DNA of 64,000 nucleotides from Aequorivita xiaoshiensis (GCF_022008395.1 NZ_JAIRBB010000003.1:1-64000), one strand, 5' to 3'. Shown: positions 33,360 to 43,701, counted from the first letter of the stretch. Made by a program: numbers and translations. The notes: generated by a model not told the origin, from the sequence alone.

Positions 33360-35975
33360 ATGAAAAAAATTCTTTACTCACTCATTTTATTAACCTTTAA
33401 TCTAAGCTTTGCGCAAGATTACACTAATTCTATCAAGTCTTATCTTCAGCAAAATAGATCGAACTTAAATCTTGAACAACAAGATTATTCAGACATAAAT
33501 ATTACATCACAAAGCCACTCGAAAAGCTTACAAGCAGATAATGTTTATGTAGAACAGCGTTACCGCGGAATTAAAATTCACAATGCTATTTCTTCGTTTG
33601 TATTAAGAGAAGGATCAGTAATCTCGGCTCAATTGGCATTTGCAAACAATATCGCACTTAAAGCGAACACTACTCAGCCTTCTATTTCTGCTCTAGCGGC
33701 AATTTCGAATGCTGCATCAGAATTGGAACTTCCAGCTCCTGTAGGTTTAAATCTTATTGAGACAGTGGGAAATAATTCTTATGTTTTTTCTGATGGAAAT
33801 ATTTCAATAAACAACATTCCTGTAACACTTGTTTATCAAGGATTAGACGACAACCAAACTTTGCGTTTGGCTTGGGATGTTAGTATTTATAAAAAAGATG
33901 CCCAAAACTACTATAGTGTACGTATTGATGCCTTAACAGGAAAACTGTTGGAAATAAATGACTGGGTTGCTAGTTGCAATTTTGACGCTCAGCCTCACTC
34001 ACATACCATGGAGTCAACTGAGAGTGTTTTATTTTCTAAAAAATCGTCAGCAGACTTTCATCAGCCGGTTGTAAATGGAGCGGCATATAGAGTATTCCCA
34101 ATTCCATTTGGCGCGCCTAATGATGGTGACGATGTTTTACTTTCTGACCCTTCAAACGTGGTAGCTTCACCATATGGATGGCACGATACAGACGGTGTTG
34201 CAGGTGCTGAATACACTACTACTCGTGGAAACAACGTATTGGCTAAAGAAGATATTGCAGGAAATAATGGTGCAGGTATGCAAGCTGAAGGAGGAGCAAC
34301 CCTACAGTTTGATTTTCCATTCGACTTACCGCAAAATCCATCAAATTATACTGAAGGAGCTATCACAAACCTATTTTATATGAACAACATCATGCACGAT
34401 GTGTTTTACCAATATGGTTTTGATGAAGAAAGTGGAAACTTTCAAGCAAATAACTATGGTAATGGAGGTGCAGAAGGTGACCACGTTGTAGCAGAGGCTC
34501 AAGATGGTGGTGGTTTTAACAACGCAAACTTTATGACTCCACCAGACGGATATTCAGGAAGGATGCAAATGTACCTATGGTCTGCACCTCAAAATGTGTT
34601 AGGTACTTTTATGACTGTAAACAATGGGGCATTAGCAGGTGATTATTACGCGCATAAATCAGCTTTTACCGGTGGTGGAACTCCACTTCCTACAACGCCA
34701 ATTACGGCTAATTTGGCATTAATTGAAGACGATAACTCTGGAAACTCTACAGATCCTCACGACGGTTGTGATAACGTAACAAATGCTTCTGAGCTTAGCG
34801 GTAAAATTGTTGTCGTTAGAAGAGGAGAGTGTGGTTTCGCACAAAAAGTACAAGCTGCAGAAGATGCAGGAGCTGTAGCTGTTGTAATGGTAAATAATGT
34901 ACCAGGTGACCCAATAAGAATGGGTGGTTCGGGAGCAGGAATTGGAATTCCTTCAATCATGATTTTCAAAAACGATGGGGATGCCATTATCGATGCATTA
35001 TTAAATGGTGAAACCATTAATACTACTTTAGTTGATGACGGGTCTGGAACAGATTTTAACCAACGAGATGGAGATTTAGATAATAGTATTGTAGCTCATG
35101 AATACGGACATGGAATTTCAAACAGATTAACTGGAGGTCCAGCTGCTGCAGGATGTTTACAAAACGAAGAGCAAATGGGTGAAGGTTGGAGTGATTATTT
35201 TGCACTTATGCTAACTATGTTACCTGGTGAATCTGGTGAAGATGTAAGAGGAATGGGAACTTATATTAGTGGACAAAGTAGAGCAGGTGGCGGAATTAGA
35301 ACTAAGCCTTATACTACCGACATGTCAATTAATAACTTTACTTATAACAGTATTAAATCTCAAGTTGCACCTCACGGAGTAGGATCGGTTTGGGCAACAA
35401 TGCTTTGGGATTTAACTTGGGCATTTATAGATGAGTACGGTTTTGATGAAGATATTTACCATGGTACTGGAGGAAATAATATGGCTTTACAGCTAGTTAT
35501 GGATGGTTTAAAACTACAAAGATGTAGTCCAGGATTTATTGATGGTAGAGATGCTATCCTTGAGGCAGACGAAATTATAAACGGTGGAGCTAACAAATGT
35601 TTAATTTGGAATGTTTTTGCTCGTAGAGGATTAGGGTTTAGTGCAAATCAAGGAAGTGTTGCAAGTAAGCAAGATGGTACTGAAGCTTTTGACGTACCTG
35701 CAGATTGTCCTCTTGGAACAGCAAACAATGAAATTGAAAATAATTTCATTATTTACCCTAACCCATCTAACGGACATATTAACATTAAATCTAGATTCGA
35801 CCTTGGTAATACTAAAGTTTCAATCTATGATATTAATGGAAGATTAGTATTCAACAAACAAGTTGAATTACACCATACTGCTTTAATTGACGCTAGTGAA
35901 TTGTCTACTGGTATGTATATGATTACAGTAGAAGGGGGTGATAAAACTCAAACTTCAAAACTGATAATTAAATAA
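33360..35975 (+). CDS. Secreted M36 (fungalysin) metalloprotease with PA insert and T9SS sorting domain
   Basis: This is an 871-residue preproprotein. A signal peptide (about 1-18, ending SFAQ) is followed by an FTP-type propeptide (about 50-180). The catalytic part begins near 220 and is interrupted by a PA domain (about 449-556, KIVVVRRGECGFAQKVQAA). The zinc motif HEYGH follows at 580-584, with the third ligand Glu608 in EQMGEGWSDYF. The last 75 residues are a type A T9SS sorting domain (FIIYPNPSNGHINI to the terminal SKLIIK), so the enzyme is exported through the outer membrane and probably degrades extracellular protein. It stands alone, with about 170 bases upstream and a strong terminator behind. 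Confidence 0.95.
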   Translation: MKKILYSLILLTFNLSFAQDYTNSIKSYLQQNRSNLNLEQQDYSDINITSQSHSKSLQADNVYVEQRYRGIKIHNAISSFVLREGSVISAQLAFANNIALKANTTQPSISALAAISNAASELELPAPVGLNLIETVGNNSYVFSDGNISINNIPVTLVYQGLDDNQTLRLAWDVSIYKKDAQNYYSVRIDALTGKLLEINDWVASCNFDAQPHSHTMESTESVLFSKKSSADFHQPVVNGAAYRVFPIPFGAPNDGDDVLLSDPSNVVASPYGWHDTDGVAGAEYTTTRGNNVLAKEDIAGNNGAGMQAEGGATLQFDFPFDLPQNPSNYTEGAITNLFYMNNIMHDVFYQYGFDEESGNFQANNYGNGGAEGDHVVAEAQDGGGFNNANFMTPPDGYSGRMQMYLWSAPQNVLGTFMTVNNGALAGDYYAHKSAFTGGGTPLPTTPITANLALIEDDNSGNSTDPHDGCDNVTNASELSGKIVVVRRGECGFAQKVQAAEDAGAVAVVMVNNVPGDPIRMGGSGAGIGIPSIMIFKNDGDAIIDALLNGETINTTLVDDGSGTDFNQRDGDLDNSIVAHEYGHGISNRLTGGPAAAGCLQNEEQMGEGWSDYFALMLTMLPGESGEDVRGMGTYISGQSRAGGGIRTKPYTTDMSINNFTYNSIKSQVAPHGVGSVWATMLWDLTWAFIDEYGFDEDIYHGTGGNNMALQLVMDGLKLQRCSPGFIDGRDAILEADEIINGGANKCLIWNVFARRGLGFSANQGSVASKQDGTEAFDVPADCPLGTANNEIENNFIIYPNPSNGHINIKSRFDLGNTKVSIYDINGRLVFNKQVELHHTALIDASELSTGMYMITVEGGDKTQTSKLIIK

Positions 35976-36002
35976 GAAAAGAAATTATCAGTTCAAAATT
36001 TA

Positions 36003-36030
36003 AAAGAGGCTCGAAAGAGCCTCTTTTTTT
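36003..36030 (+). terminator. Rho-independent terminator of the M36 protease gene
   Basis: AAAGAGGCTC (36003-36012), GAAA tetraloop, GAGCCTCTTT (36017-36026), then T residues. The T run overlaps the end of the convergent dxs gene. Confidence 0.9.
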
Positions 36031-37822
36031 ATATATATCGTTGAAGTGTAAGCTTAATTTTTTCTGGGGATATTCCGGCAATATCTTGTAATTCTGAAGT
36101 GGTTCCGTGTTCTAGGAATGAATCTTGAATGCCTAAAATTTCAATTTTGTTACTATAGCCCATCGAAGCAGCAAAAGTGGCAATGGTAGATCCTAAACCG
36201 CCAATAGTAGTTCCATCTTCAATAGTAATAATAGTATGGTGATTTTGGAATATATTATGAAGTAATGCCTCGTCTAAAGGTTTTAGAAATCTGATATCTA
36301 CGACACTTATTTTTTCTTTACCTGAAGGATTAAGCATTTCAATAGCTTGTAATGCATTGTTAACGATAGTGCCGATTGTTATAACCGCTATATCTAAACC
36401 TTTCTTTAAAACATTTGCTTTTCCAATCTCGATAGCTTGGAAAGGTTGTTTCCAATCGATAATATTTCCCCTACCTCGAGGATAACGAATAAAGATTGGT
36501 AACGGTAGTCCTTGCTGAGCGGTAAACATAATATTGCGAAGTTCAATCGCATTTCGCGGTGCAAAAATGATGAGGTTTGGAATACAGTTTAAGTATGCTA
36601 AATCGAAAATTCCATGGTGGGTTGCTCCATCTTCACCTACTATTCCAGCTCTATCTAAACAGAAAATTACAGGAATCTTTTGTAAGCATACATCGTGTAT
36701 CACTTGATCGTATGCCCTTTGAAGAAAGGTTGAATAAATATTACAAAATACAGTAAAACCTTGAGTCGCCAATCCAGCGGCAAAAGTTACAGCGTGTTGC
36801 TCTGCAATCCCAACATCAAAAGCTCTATCGGGAAAAGCGTCCATCATAAACTTTAAAGAGCTTCCAGTAGGCATTGCTGGCGTGATTCCAACTATTTTGT
36901 TATTTGTAGTTGCTATTTCTACTAACGTTTTCCCGAAGACATCCTGAAACTTAGGTGGTAAAATTTCGTTGCTTCTAGGTGCAAGATTTCCTGTTAAGGC
37001 ATCAAATTTCCCTGGAGCATGATATACCACTTGGTTTTCCTCTGCTTGACGTAATCCTTTTCCTTTTTTGGTGATTAAATGAAGAAGTTTTGGACCAGGA
37101 ATATTATTTAATCGCTCCAATTCTGAGATTACAAGATCTAAATTATGACCGTCTACAGGGCCGGAATAATTAAAGTTTAAAGCTTCGAATATGTTATCAG
37201 ATTCTTTTGCTCCGTTTAATTTTACTTTGGTGAAATACTCTTTTAAGGCACCTACGCTAGGGTCGATTCCAATGGCATTATCGTTTAAAATCACCAATAG
37301 GTTAGTGTCTGTAACTCCAGCATGATTTAGCGCTTCAAAAGCCATTCCGCTAGCTATGGAGGCATCTCCTACCACCGCTATATGTTGTTTGTTTGCTTCA
37401 CCTTTTAGTTTTGAAGCAATCGCCATTCCTAATGCTGCTGAAATTGCAGTACTGCTGTGGCCCACTCCAAAAGTGTCGTATTCACTTTCATCGCGTTTTG
37501 GAAAACCACTAATACCATTAAGCTGCCTATTGGTGTGGAAAATTTCTTTTCTACCCGTCAATATTTTATGGCCATACGCTTGATGACCCACATCCCAAAC
37601 TAAAATATCTTCGGGTGTATTAAACACGTAATGTAAGGCTATTGTAAGTTCTACTACGCCTAAACTAGCACCCAGGTGGCCTTCTTTAGTGGCAACAATA
37701 TTTATTATAAACTCACGAAGTTCCTGTGCCAGTTGTGGCAAATTTTCCTGAGGCAACGTACGTAAGTCCTCTGGAGATTTAATATTATTTAGAATGTTTA
37801 CTAACACGTGGTAAAGATACAT
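36029..37822 (-). CDS. dxs: 1-deoxy-D-xylulose-5-phosphate synthase Dxs
   Basis: This 597-residue thiamine-diphosphate enzyme condenses pyruvate and glyceraldehyde 3-phosphate in the first step of the MEP isoprenoid pathway. It shows GHLGASLGVVELTIALHYVF, the ThDP site VVGDASIASGMAFEALNHAG with NDNAIGIDPSVGAL, and the transketolase-like DVGIAEQHAVTFAAGLA with the catalytic Glu. HHGIFDLAYLNCIPN follows in the second half. The start could be a few codons inside the frame, since conserved sequence begins only near residue 10. It diverges from tadA. The polyprenyl synthase elsewhere in the window uses the downstream products. Confidence 0.96.
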   Translation of the reverse strand: MYLYHVLVNILNNIKSPEDLRTLPQENLPQLAQELREFIINIVATKEGHLGASLGVVELTIALHYVFNTPEDILVWDVGHQAYGHKILTGRKEIFHTNRQLNGISGFPKRDESEYDTFGVGHSSTAISAALGMAIASKLKGEANKQHIAVVGDASIASGMAFEALNHAGVTDTNLLVILNDNAIGIDPSVGALKEYFTKVKLNGAKESDNIFEALNFNYSGPVDGHNLDLVISELERLNNIPGPKLLHLITKKGKGLRQAEENQVVYHAPGKFDALTGNLAPRSNEILPPKFQDVFGKTLVEIATTNNKIVGITPAMPTGSSLKFMMDAFPDRAFDVGIAEQHAVTFAAGLATQGFTVFCNIYSTFLQRAYDQVIHDVCLQKIPVIFCLDRAGIVGEDGATHHGIFDLAYLNCIPNLIIFAPRNAIELRNIMFTAQQGLPLPIFIRYPRGRGNIIDWKQPFQAIEIGKANVLKKGLDIAVITIGTIVNNALQAIEMLNPSGKEKISVVDIRFLKPLDEALLHNIFQNHHTIITIEDGTTIGGLGSTIATFAASMGYSNKIEILGIQDSFLEHGTTSELQDIAGISPEKIKLTLQRYI

Positions 37823-37927
37823 TTATTGGGAATTTGTTAATTGGAGAATTCGTTAATTTGTCAATTAAGTAAATGCTAATTCAATTAATCGTAATTTTAA
37901 ACTGAATTTAGAATACAATTTATTAAA

Positions 37928-38377
37928 ATGATCAATCCTTACGACGATACCTATTTCATGAAACGCGCCTATCAAGAGGCAGAAGAAGCTTATCAAAAAG
38001 GTGAGATTCCAATTGGAGCTGTAGTGGTAATTAACAATCAAATAATAGCTCGAGCGCACAATCTAACAGAAACACTAAACGATGTTACTGCTCACGCCGA
38101 AATGCAGGCCATTACTTCTGCTGCCAATTATTTAGGCGGAAAATACCTTATCGATTGTACATTGTACGTAACAATAGAGCCATGCCAAATGTGTGCGGGA
38201 GCTTTGTTCTGGAGTCAGATTTCAAAAATAGTTTACGGTGCGAGAGATGAAGCTAGAGGTTGTATTTCATTAAACACAAAACTTCATCCGAAAACTGTAA
38301 TGACAGGAGGGGTTATGGAAAAAGAAGCTTCTACATTATTGAAGCGTTTTTTCATAGAAAAAAGAAATCTGAATTAG
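37928..38377 (+). CDS. tadA: tRNA-specific adenosine deaminase TadA
   Basis: This 149-residue zinc deaminase converts the wobble adenosine of tRNA-Arg(ACG) to inosine. The zinc site and catalytic Glu are exact: HAEMQA (His56, Glu58) and EPCQMCAGAL (Cys86, Cys89). Other marks are GEIPIGAVVV at the start and VYGARDE after the second motif. Length is right for TadA rather than guanine or cytosine deaminases. It diverges from dxs; its own promoter must lie in the 105-base gap. Confidence 0.9.
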   Translation: MINPYDDTYFMKRAYQEAEEAYQKGEIPIGAVVVINNQIIARAHNLTETLNDVTAHAEMQAITSAANYLGGKYLIDCTLYVTIEPCQMCAGALFWSQISKIVYGARDEARGCISLNTKLHPKTVMTGGVMEKEASTLLKRFFIEKRNLN

Positions 38378-38401
38378 ATTTGTACTAAGCCTAAAAAAAA
38401 A

Positions 38402-38650
38402 TTACTTTTTATCTTTTGAGTTTTGATACTCTTGCATTTTAAGGATATTCTCCTTGGTTAGCATATAGTCTTTTACATTTTTATCCTTCCATCGATGGTA
38501 TATAAACAGAGGCATCAAAATAAAAAAGCCAGCCGAAATACTTAAACCAATTAGTAAGTTGCCAGTAGCTTCATCTTCCGGTTTTATATAAAATCCGCTT
38601 CCTAGTCCTAAAAAAACGGCAAGTAATAAAATTATTAAAATGTACTTCAT
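38402..38650 (-). CDS. Small two-helix membrane protein of unknown function, 82 aa
   Basis: Two hydrophobic segments (about 3-21 and 29-51) are followed by a basic, charged tail (HRWKDKNVKDYMLTKENILK). It begins 21 bases after the stop of the ClC channel gene, on the same strand. It is probably the last gene of that operon. No family is recognised. Confidence 0.6.
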   Translation of the reverse strand: MKYILIILLLAVFLGLGSGFYIKPEDEATGNLLIGLSISAGFFILMPLFIYHRWKDKNVKDYMLTKENILKMQEYQNSKDKK

Positions 38651-38671
38651 AAATACTTATTCTTTACTGTA

Positions 38672-40468
38672 TTAATTTCTAGAAAAATCAATTAATTTTT
38701 TTCTGTAGGCTGTGAGTAACTTAGACTTTGATATAAATCCGTAATATTCGCCATTTCTGATTACTGGGAGATTCCACGCCCCGGTATCTTGAAATTTTTT
38801 CATTACTTCAGTCATTTTATCTTCATTGAGATTAATCACTTCAGGTGGATGATGCATTAACTCGCTAGCTTTCATTTCTTCGTATAAACTCTGATTAAAC
38901 ATCACAGGTCTTAAGTCGTCTAAAAGTATAATTCCTTCCAAAGCCTTTGTTTCTTTGTTTAAAACAGGATAAATATTTCTTTTAGATTTCACAACCGCTT
39001 GGTTTACTATTTCACCTAAATTCATTTGCGGATTAACACTTATGAAATCGCGTTCTATCACCGTTTTTATATCCATTAATGTGAGTACTGCGTGATCTTT
39101 ATTGTGGGTAATTAAATCTCCTTTTTTCCCTAATTCCATAGCATAAACCGAATGAGGAATAAAGTACTTTGTCATAGAGAATGATATGGTAGCTACAATC
39201 ATCAATGGTATAAAAAGCTCATAACCACCTGTTACTTCTGCAATCAAGAAAATTGCAGTTAATGGCGCATATAGTACTCCAGCCATCAACCCCGTCATGC
39301 CCACTAAAGTAAAATTACTTTCCGAAACTCCATTTGGAAACAATCCACAATTATTTATTATTTTGGCTACAACATTCCCCATTATACTTCCCATAAAAAG
39401 TACTGGTGCAAAAATACCTCCTACACCTCCTGCGCCAAATGTCAAAGCACTTGCTATAATTTTAAAAAAGACTAATCCAGATAATAATGCAATCACCATC
39501 CACACACTATTTAGGTCTAAATTGAATATATTATTCTGTAAAGCTAATTCTGGCCTTCCTTTTACTATATCGTTTATAATGTCAAAACCTTCTCCATAAA
39601 GGGGTGGAATAAAATATATAAGTACACCAATACTTAAACCACCTATAAAAAGTCTTTTAATTGGCGATTTTATCTTCTCGAACAAATCTTGAAAGAATGC
39701 ATAGGTTTTTGCAAAGTATATTGAAACTAATGAAGCTATTACTGCAAGAATTATATAGAAAGGAATATTACTAATATTAAAAGTGTCGGTTTCTTTAAAA
39801 GGTAAAAGCACATCATTGCCGAAGAAAAAATAAGAAGTTAATATTGCTGAAACCGAAGCTAACAGCAAAGGAACCATTGAAACCAAAGTGAGGTCCAAAC
39901 TAAATACTTCAATCGCAAAAATAATAGCAGCGATTGGAGCCTTAAACATAGACGACATAGCCCCTGCAGCAGCACATCCTATTAATAACGTACGGGTGGC
40001 TTGGTCTACGTGTAATACGCGTGAAAGATTCGAACTTATTGCAGCACCTGTAGCAACAGTAGGCCCCTCAAGTCCTACGGATCCACCAAAACCTACTGTA
40101 ATTGGGGCGGCAATCATGCTTCCAAACATTTGAAAACGCCTCATCAACCCCTTTTCTTTAGAAATAGCAAAAAGGGTAGAGGGGATGCCGTGGCTTACTT
40201 TATTTCGGATTAAGTACTTAATAACTAAATAAGTAATTCCGAGTCCAATAAGTGGGAAGATAAAATAAAAAGCAGAATAGTAGTCTGCAATTAATTTTCC
40301 TTCTAATAAAAGCTGAATAAAGTGAGTGCCGTTTTTGATAATTACAGCTACAACGCCTGATAAGAAACCTACAATTATACTTAAGATATATACAAATCGC
40401 TGATTTGATATATTCTTAATTCGCCAGATAAGCAGGCGTGCTAATATGCTTCTTTTTTGTGCGGGCAT
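38672..40468 (-). CDS. ClC-family chloride channel or Cl-/H+ antiporter with CBS domains
   Basis: This is a 598-residue membrane protein. The ClC core (about 1-450) has the ion-selectivity loops GFGGSVGLEGPTVATG, containing the gating glutamate, and FGAGGVGGIFAPVLFMGS. Two C-terminal CBS domains follow at about 470-595 (VIERDFISVNPQMNLGEIV; LMHHPPEVINLNEDKMTEV). The gating glutamate suggests it could be an antiporter, but the two types are hard to tell apart. The start codon lies inside the end of the upstream lipoprotein gene (28-base overlap), so the two are translationally coupled. Confidence 0.93.
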   Translation of the reverse strand: MPAQKRSILARLLIWRIKNISNQRFVYILSIIVGFLSGVVAVIIKNGTHFIQLLLEGKLIADYYSAFYFIFPLIGLGITYLVIKYLIRNKVSHGIPSTLFAISKEKGLMRRFQMFGSMIAAPITVGFGGSVGLEGPTVATGAAISSNLSRVLHVDQATRTLLIGCAAAGAMSSMFKAPIAAIIFAIEVFSLDLTLVSMVPLLLASVSAILTSYFFFGNDVLLPFKETDTFNISNIPFYIILAVIASLVSIYFAKTYAFFQDLFEKIKSPIKRLFIGGLSIGVLIYFIPPLYGEGFDIINDIVKGRPELALQNNIFNLDLNSVWMVIALLSGLVFFKIIASALTFGAGGVGGIFAPVLFMGSIMGNVVAKIINNCGLFPNGVSESNFTLVGMTGLMAGVLYAPLTAIFLIAEVTGGYELFIPLMIVATISFSMTKYFIPHSVYAMELGKKGDLITHNKDHAVLTLMDIKTVIERDFISVNPQMNLGEIVNQAVVKSKRNIYPVLNKETKALEGIILLDDLRPVMFNQSLYEEMKASELMHHPPEVINLNEDKMTEVMKKFQDTGAWNLPVIRNGEYYGFISKSKLLTAYRKKLIDFSRN

Positions 40469-41313
40469 TGGTTGCTAATCGCGTTTTCTAAATTATTTAA
40501 GTCCTGAATATAGATCTGTTTTAAAGCTTCGGTGTAAACGTGTTTGTTAAAATAACCATTTTTAAAATTATCCAAGGCCATATCTAATTCTTTCTTAGCG
40601 TCTTCACATTTATTTTGTTCAAATAAAATTAAAGCTTTATAATAACTTCCATCTGCCGTCTTGTTTTGATTATAGAAAATCATCTTGTCAAAGTCTATTA
40701 GGGCAGCTTCAGGGGTGTTATTTTCATAATGAGCAATTCCTCTATATAGAAATGCAGTAGGCTCAGCCCAATCTTCACCATTCTTTTCTGTTACATCATC
40801 TATATATCGGTTTAAATATTTAATTGAATTCTCGTAATCTTTTAGACCTAGATAAGCCATTCCACGCCAATAATCTACACTGTGGCCCTGTGGTGCATCG
40901 GTGAAGTTTGGGGTTAAAGTATCTGAAGCATCAAAATCTGCAATAGCCTTTTCATAATCTCTATAAAACTGTAGGTAAAGATACCCTCGCCATGGCACCC
41001 AAATTTTTGGATCGCATTTAGCTGCTTTGTCGAATTTGATTTTCCATTCATCAATCAATCCCCGCTTTAAATAGGCTACAGAAAGTTCTCGTAGCGCTTT
41101 ACAATTGTTAGGATCCATGGCAACTGCAGCTTCCAGCTTTGTCATCACCCTTGGATCGCCTTGTGCTGCGTGTAGGCCTACTGCTTCTTTGTATAATTCA
41201 ACCGAGTATTGCTTCTTTTCAGCATCAGACATTTGTGAAGTGTCTTTTTCACAAGAAGTAAACAAAGCTGCAATAAATAGTAGGCTAAGGCAATATTTCA
41301 GTAATTTCTCCAT
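40441..41313 (-). CDS. TPR-repeat lipoprotein
   Basis: This is a 290-residue protein with a lipoprotein signal ending FTSC (Cys21) and tandem tetratricopeptide-like helices from about 35 to 270. Recognisable repeats include CKALRELSVAYLKRGLIDEW, SVDYWRGMAYLGLKDYENSI and SYYKALILFEQNKCEDAKKE. Such proteins serve as periplasmic scaffolds. Both ends overlap neighbours: 29 bases with the upstream TonB-C-like gene and 28 bases with the ClC gene. The three probably form one coupled operon. A functional link to ion transport is suggested by this only. Confidence 0.85.
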   Translation of the reverse strand: MEKLLKYCLSLLFIAALFTSCEKDTSQMSDAEKKQYSVELYKEAVGLHAAQGDPRVMTKLEAAVAMDPNNCKALRELSVAYLKRGLIDEWKIKFDKAAKCDPKIWVPWRGYLYLQFYRDYEKAIADFDASDTLTPNFTDAPQGHSVDYWRGMAYLGLKDYENSIKYLNRYIDDVTEKNGEDWAEPTAFLYRGIAHYENNTPEAALIDFDKMIFYNQNKTADGSYYKALILFEQNKCEDAKKELDMALDNFKNGYFNKHVYTEALKQIYIQDLNNLENAISNQCPHKKEAY

Positions 41314-41830
41314 CTTTTAATTTATACGATACGTACATATAATAATCTACGGGTTGTTCATCAAAACGTATTATATTCCAATGTTTTGCTTGAGCTGTTA
41401 ATGCGAGTAATTGGGAGACTAATTCTTCTGAAAATTGTGTTTTTTGATAATTTGTGTCTACTTCAATAGTTTCAAACCATCCTGGTTTTCCTTCACAATT
41501 AACCAAAAATCTAAAGTTTAGATAGCCAGAATCTGTATAACTATTGTTTTTGTATTGCGCCAGTATATCATCCCTATACTGCTTTTTATTACCAGCATAT
41601 CCTTCTTCTGAAGCACCGTGATGTACGTGATATATTGCTTCAGGGTCACAAAGTTTGTAACTTCTATTTAAGGCTGATGTTTCTTGATTGATGTACCCCA
41701 CATAATTTGGATAGACCTCCTCGTTAACTGGGAATTTTTTGTGGTAATACAACCAACCGCCAAAAAAGACAAAGAGTGCTATAATGCAAAGACCTAGAAC
41801 TATAAATGTGATGATTTTTAGAGCTTTCAT
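41285..41830 (-). CDS. Membrane-anchored protein with TonB-C-terminal-like region, 181 aa
   Basis: One membrane helix (about 7-28) anchors a periplasmic domain. The last 70 residues (YLNFRFLVNCEGKPGWFETI, then a helix, then YYMYVSYKLKDGEIT) have the strand-helix-strand layout of a TonB C-terminal domain. There is no proline-rich linker and I do not claim energy transduction. It is the first gene of the overlapping operon with the TPR lipoprotein and the ClC channel. I do not recognise a named family. Confidence 0.6.
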   Translation of the reverse strand: MKALKIITFIVLGLCIIALFVFFGGWLYYHKKFPVNEEVYPNYVGYINQETSALNRSYKLCDPEAIYHVHHGASEEGYAGNKKQYRDDILAQYKNNSYTDSGYLNFRFLVNCEGKPGWFETIEVDTNYQKTQFSEELVSQLLALTAQAKHWNIIRFDEQPVDYYMYVSYKLKDGEITEILP

Positions 41831-41856
41831 TAATTATATTGATAATCTAAATCAAA

Positions 41857-41905
41857 AAACCTAACAGACATTGCCATGCAAAAGGCACTCTGACCTGTTA
41901 GGTTT
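41857..41905 (-). terminator. Terminator of aspS
   Basis: AAACCTAACAG (41857-41867) pairs perfectly with CTGTTAGGTTT (41895-41905) around a 27-base loop. The minus strand continues into six T. The long loop makes it less typical, but the 11-bp stem is exact. Confidence 0.7.
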
Positions 41906-41913
41906 AAGGTGTT

Positions 41914-43668
41914 TTATTTATTTAATTCAACCCTAAGATGAAGTTCTTCTAATTGCTTTTCATCAATTGGGGCAGGGGCGTCTATCATTACATCGCGTCC
42001 CGAATTGTTTTTAGGGAATGCAATAAAATCGCGTATTGTTTCTTGTCCGCCCAAAATAGAAACCAGTCTATCCAGTCCAAAAGCTAATCCACCGTGTGGA
42101 GGTGCACCGTACTGGAAGGCATCCATTAAAAAGCCGAACTGTGCTTTTGCTTCTTCAGGGGTAAATCCTAAATAATCAAACATCAATGACTGAGTTTTCT
42201 TATCGTGAATACGGATAGAGCCACCGCCAATTTCGTTTCCGTTTAAAACTAAGTCGTAGGCATTTGCTTTTACTTCTCCAGGATTAGTATCCAGAAGTTC
42301 TAGTTGTCCAGGTTTTGGAGATGTGAATGGGTGGTGCATTGCGTGGTAACGCTCCGTTTCTTCATCCCATTCTAAAAGTGGGAAGTCTATTACCCAAAGT
42401 GGCGCAAACTCGTCATTCTTTCTTAAACCAAGCTGCTCAGCTAAATGCATTCTTAAAGCACTTAGTTGTGCTCTTACTTTGTTTTTATCACCAGAAAGTA
42501 CACATACTAAATCGCCCGATTTTGCACCTGTAATTTCTGCCCATTTTGCTAAATCATCTTGATCGAAAAACTTATCTACAGAAGACTTAAAGGTTCCGTC
42601 GTCATTACAACGCGAATAAACCATTCCTAAAGCACCAACTTGAGGACGTTTAACCCAGTCTATTAATTTATCTATTTCTTTTCTTGTAAACGCATTTCCA
42701 CCAGGAACTGCAATTCCAACCACTAATTCAGCTTGGTTAAAAACGCCAAAGTCTTTGTGTTGAGCTACTTCATTTAACTCGCCAAACTCCATCCCAAATC
42801 GGATATCTGGTTTGTCGTTTCCGTATTTAGCCATTGCTTCGTCGTATGTCATTCTTGGGAATTCAGAAATCTCTACGCCGTTAATTTCTTTTAAAAGGTG
42901 TCTCGTTAAACCTTCAAAAGCATTTAAAATATCTTCTTGTTCTACGAAAGCCATTTCGCAGTCTATTTGGGTAAATTCTGGTTGGCGGTCTGCACGTAAA
43001 TCTTCGTCACGGAAACATTTTACTATCTGGAAATACTTATCCAAACCACCTACCATAAGCAATTGCTTGAAGGTTTGTGGCGATTGTGGAAGGGCATAAA
43101 ATTGTCCTTCATTCATTCTTGAAGGCACTACAAAATCGCGCGCTCCTTCAGGAGTTGATTTAATTAAATACGGAGTTTCTACTTCAATAAAACCTTGGTT
43201 TGATAAATAGTTACGCACTTCAATAGCAACTTTGTGACGGAAAATAAGATTTTCTCGCACTGGATTTCTACGAATGTCTAGGTATCGATATTTCATACGT
43301 AAATCCTCACCACCATCTGTTTCATCTTCAATGGTAAATGGAGGCGTAAGCGATTCGTTTAATATAGTTAATTTAGAAACCAATATTTCCACATCGCCAG
43401 TCGGCATATTTGGATTTTTTGAAACGCGTTCAATCACAGTTCCCGTTACTTGTATCACAAACTCTCGCCCTAGTTTTGAACATCTGTCCATTACGTCTTT
43501 TGGGGTACGTTCTTCATCAAAAATAAGTTGGGTAATGCCGTAGCGGTCACGAAGGTCCACCCAAACCATAAATCCTTTATCACGAGTTTTTTGTACCCAT
43601 CCTGAAAGGGTTACTTCTTTATTGATATCTGCGGCGTGTAGTTCGCCGTTATTATGCGTTCTGTACAT
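41914..43668 (-). CDS. aspS: Aspartate--tRNA ligase AspS
   Basis: This 584-residue class II synthetase is of the bacterial type. It has an N-terminal anticodon-binding OB fold ([26 protein letters not shown]), motif 2 ([19 protein letters not shown]), the inserted GAD domain in the middle, and motif 3 ([15 protein letters not shown]). It charges tRNA-Asp in the cytoplasm. Whether it is discriminating, or also charges tRNA-Asn, cannot be read reliably. The ATG start is at 43668, with a TAAATTTG element 25 bases upstream. Confidence 0.97.
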   Translation of the reverse strand: MYRTHNNGELHAADINKEVTLSGWVQKTRDKGFMVWVDLRDRYGITQLIFDEERTPKDVMDRCSKLGREFVIQVTGTVIERVSKNPNMPTGDVEILVSKLTILNESLTPPFTIEDETDGGEDLRMKYRYLDIRRNPVRENLIFRHKVAIEVRNYLSNQGFIEVETPYLIKSTPEGARDFVVPSRMNEGQFYALPQSPQTFKQLLMVGGLDKYFQIVKCFRDEDLRADRQPEFTQIDCEMAFVEQEDILNAFEGLTRHLLKEINGVEISEFPRMTYDEAMAKYGNDKPDIRFGMEFGELNEVAQHKDFGVFNQAELVVGIAVPGGNAFTRKEIDKLIDWVKRPQVGALGMVYSRCNDDGTFKSSVDKFFDQDDLAKWAEITGAKSGDLVCVLSGDKNKVRAQLSALRMHLAEQLGLRKNDEFAPLWVIDFPLLEWDEETERYHAMHHPFTSPKPGQLELLDTNPGEVKANAYDLVLNGNEIGGGSIRIHDKKTQSLMFDYLGFTPEEAKAQFGFLMDAFQYGAPPHGGLAFGLDRLVSILGGQETIRDFIAFPKNNSGRDVMIDAPAPIDEKQLEELHLRVELNK

Positions 43669-43693
43669 CTTATTCTGAAAAAAATTAGCAGGG

Positions 43694-43701
43694 CAAATTT
43701 A
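43694..43701 (-). promoter_or_regulatory. Candidate -7 element of aspS
   Basis: The minus strand reads TAAATTTG, an exact TAnnTTTG match, followed by CCC, 25 bases before the ATG. No clear -33 TTG. Confidence 0.4.
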
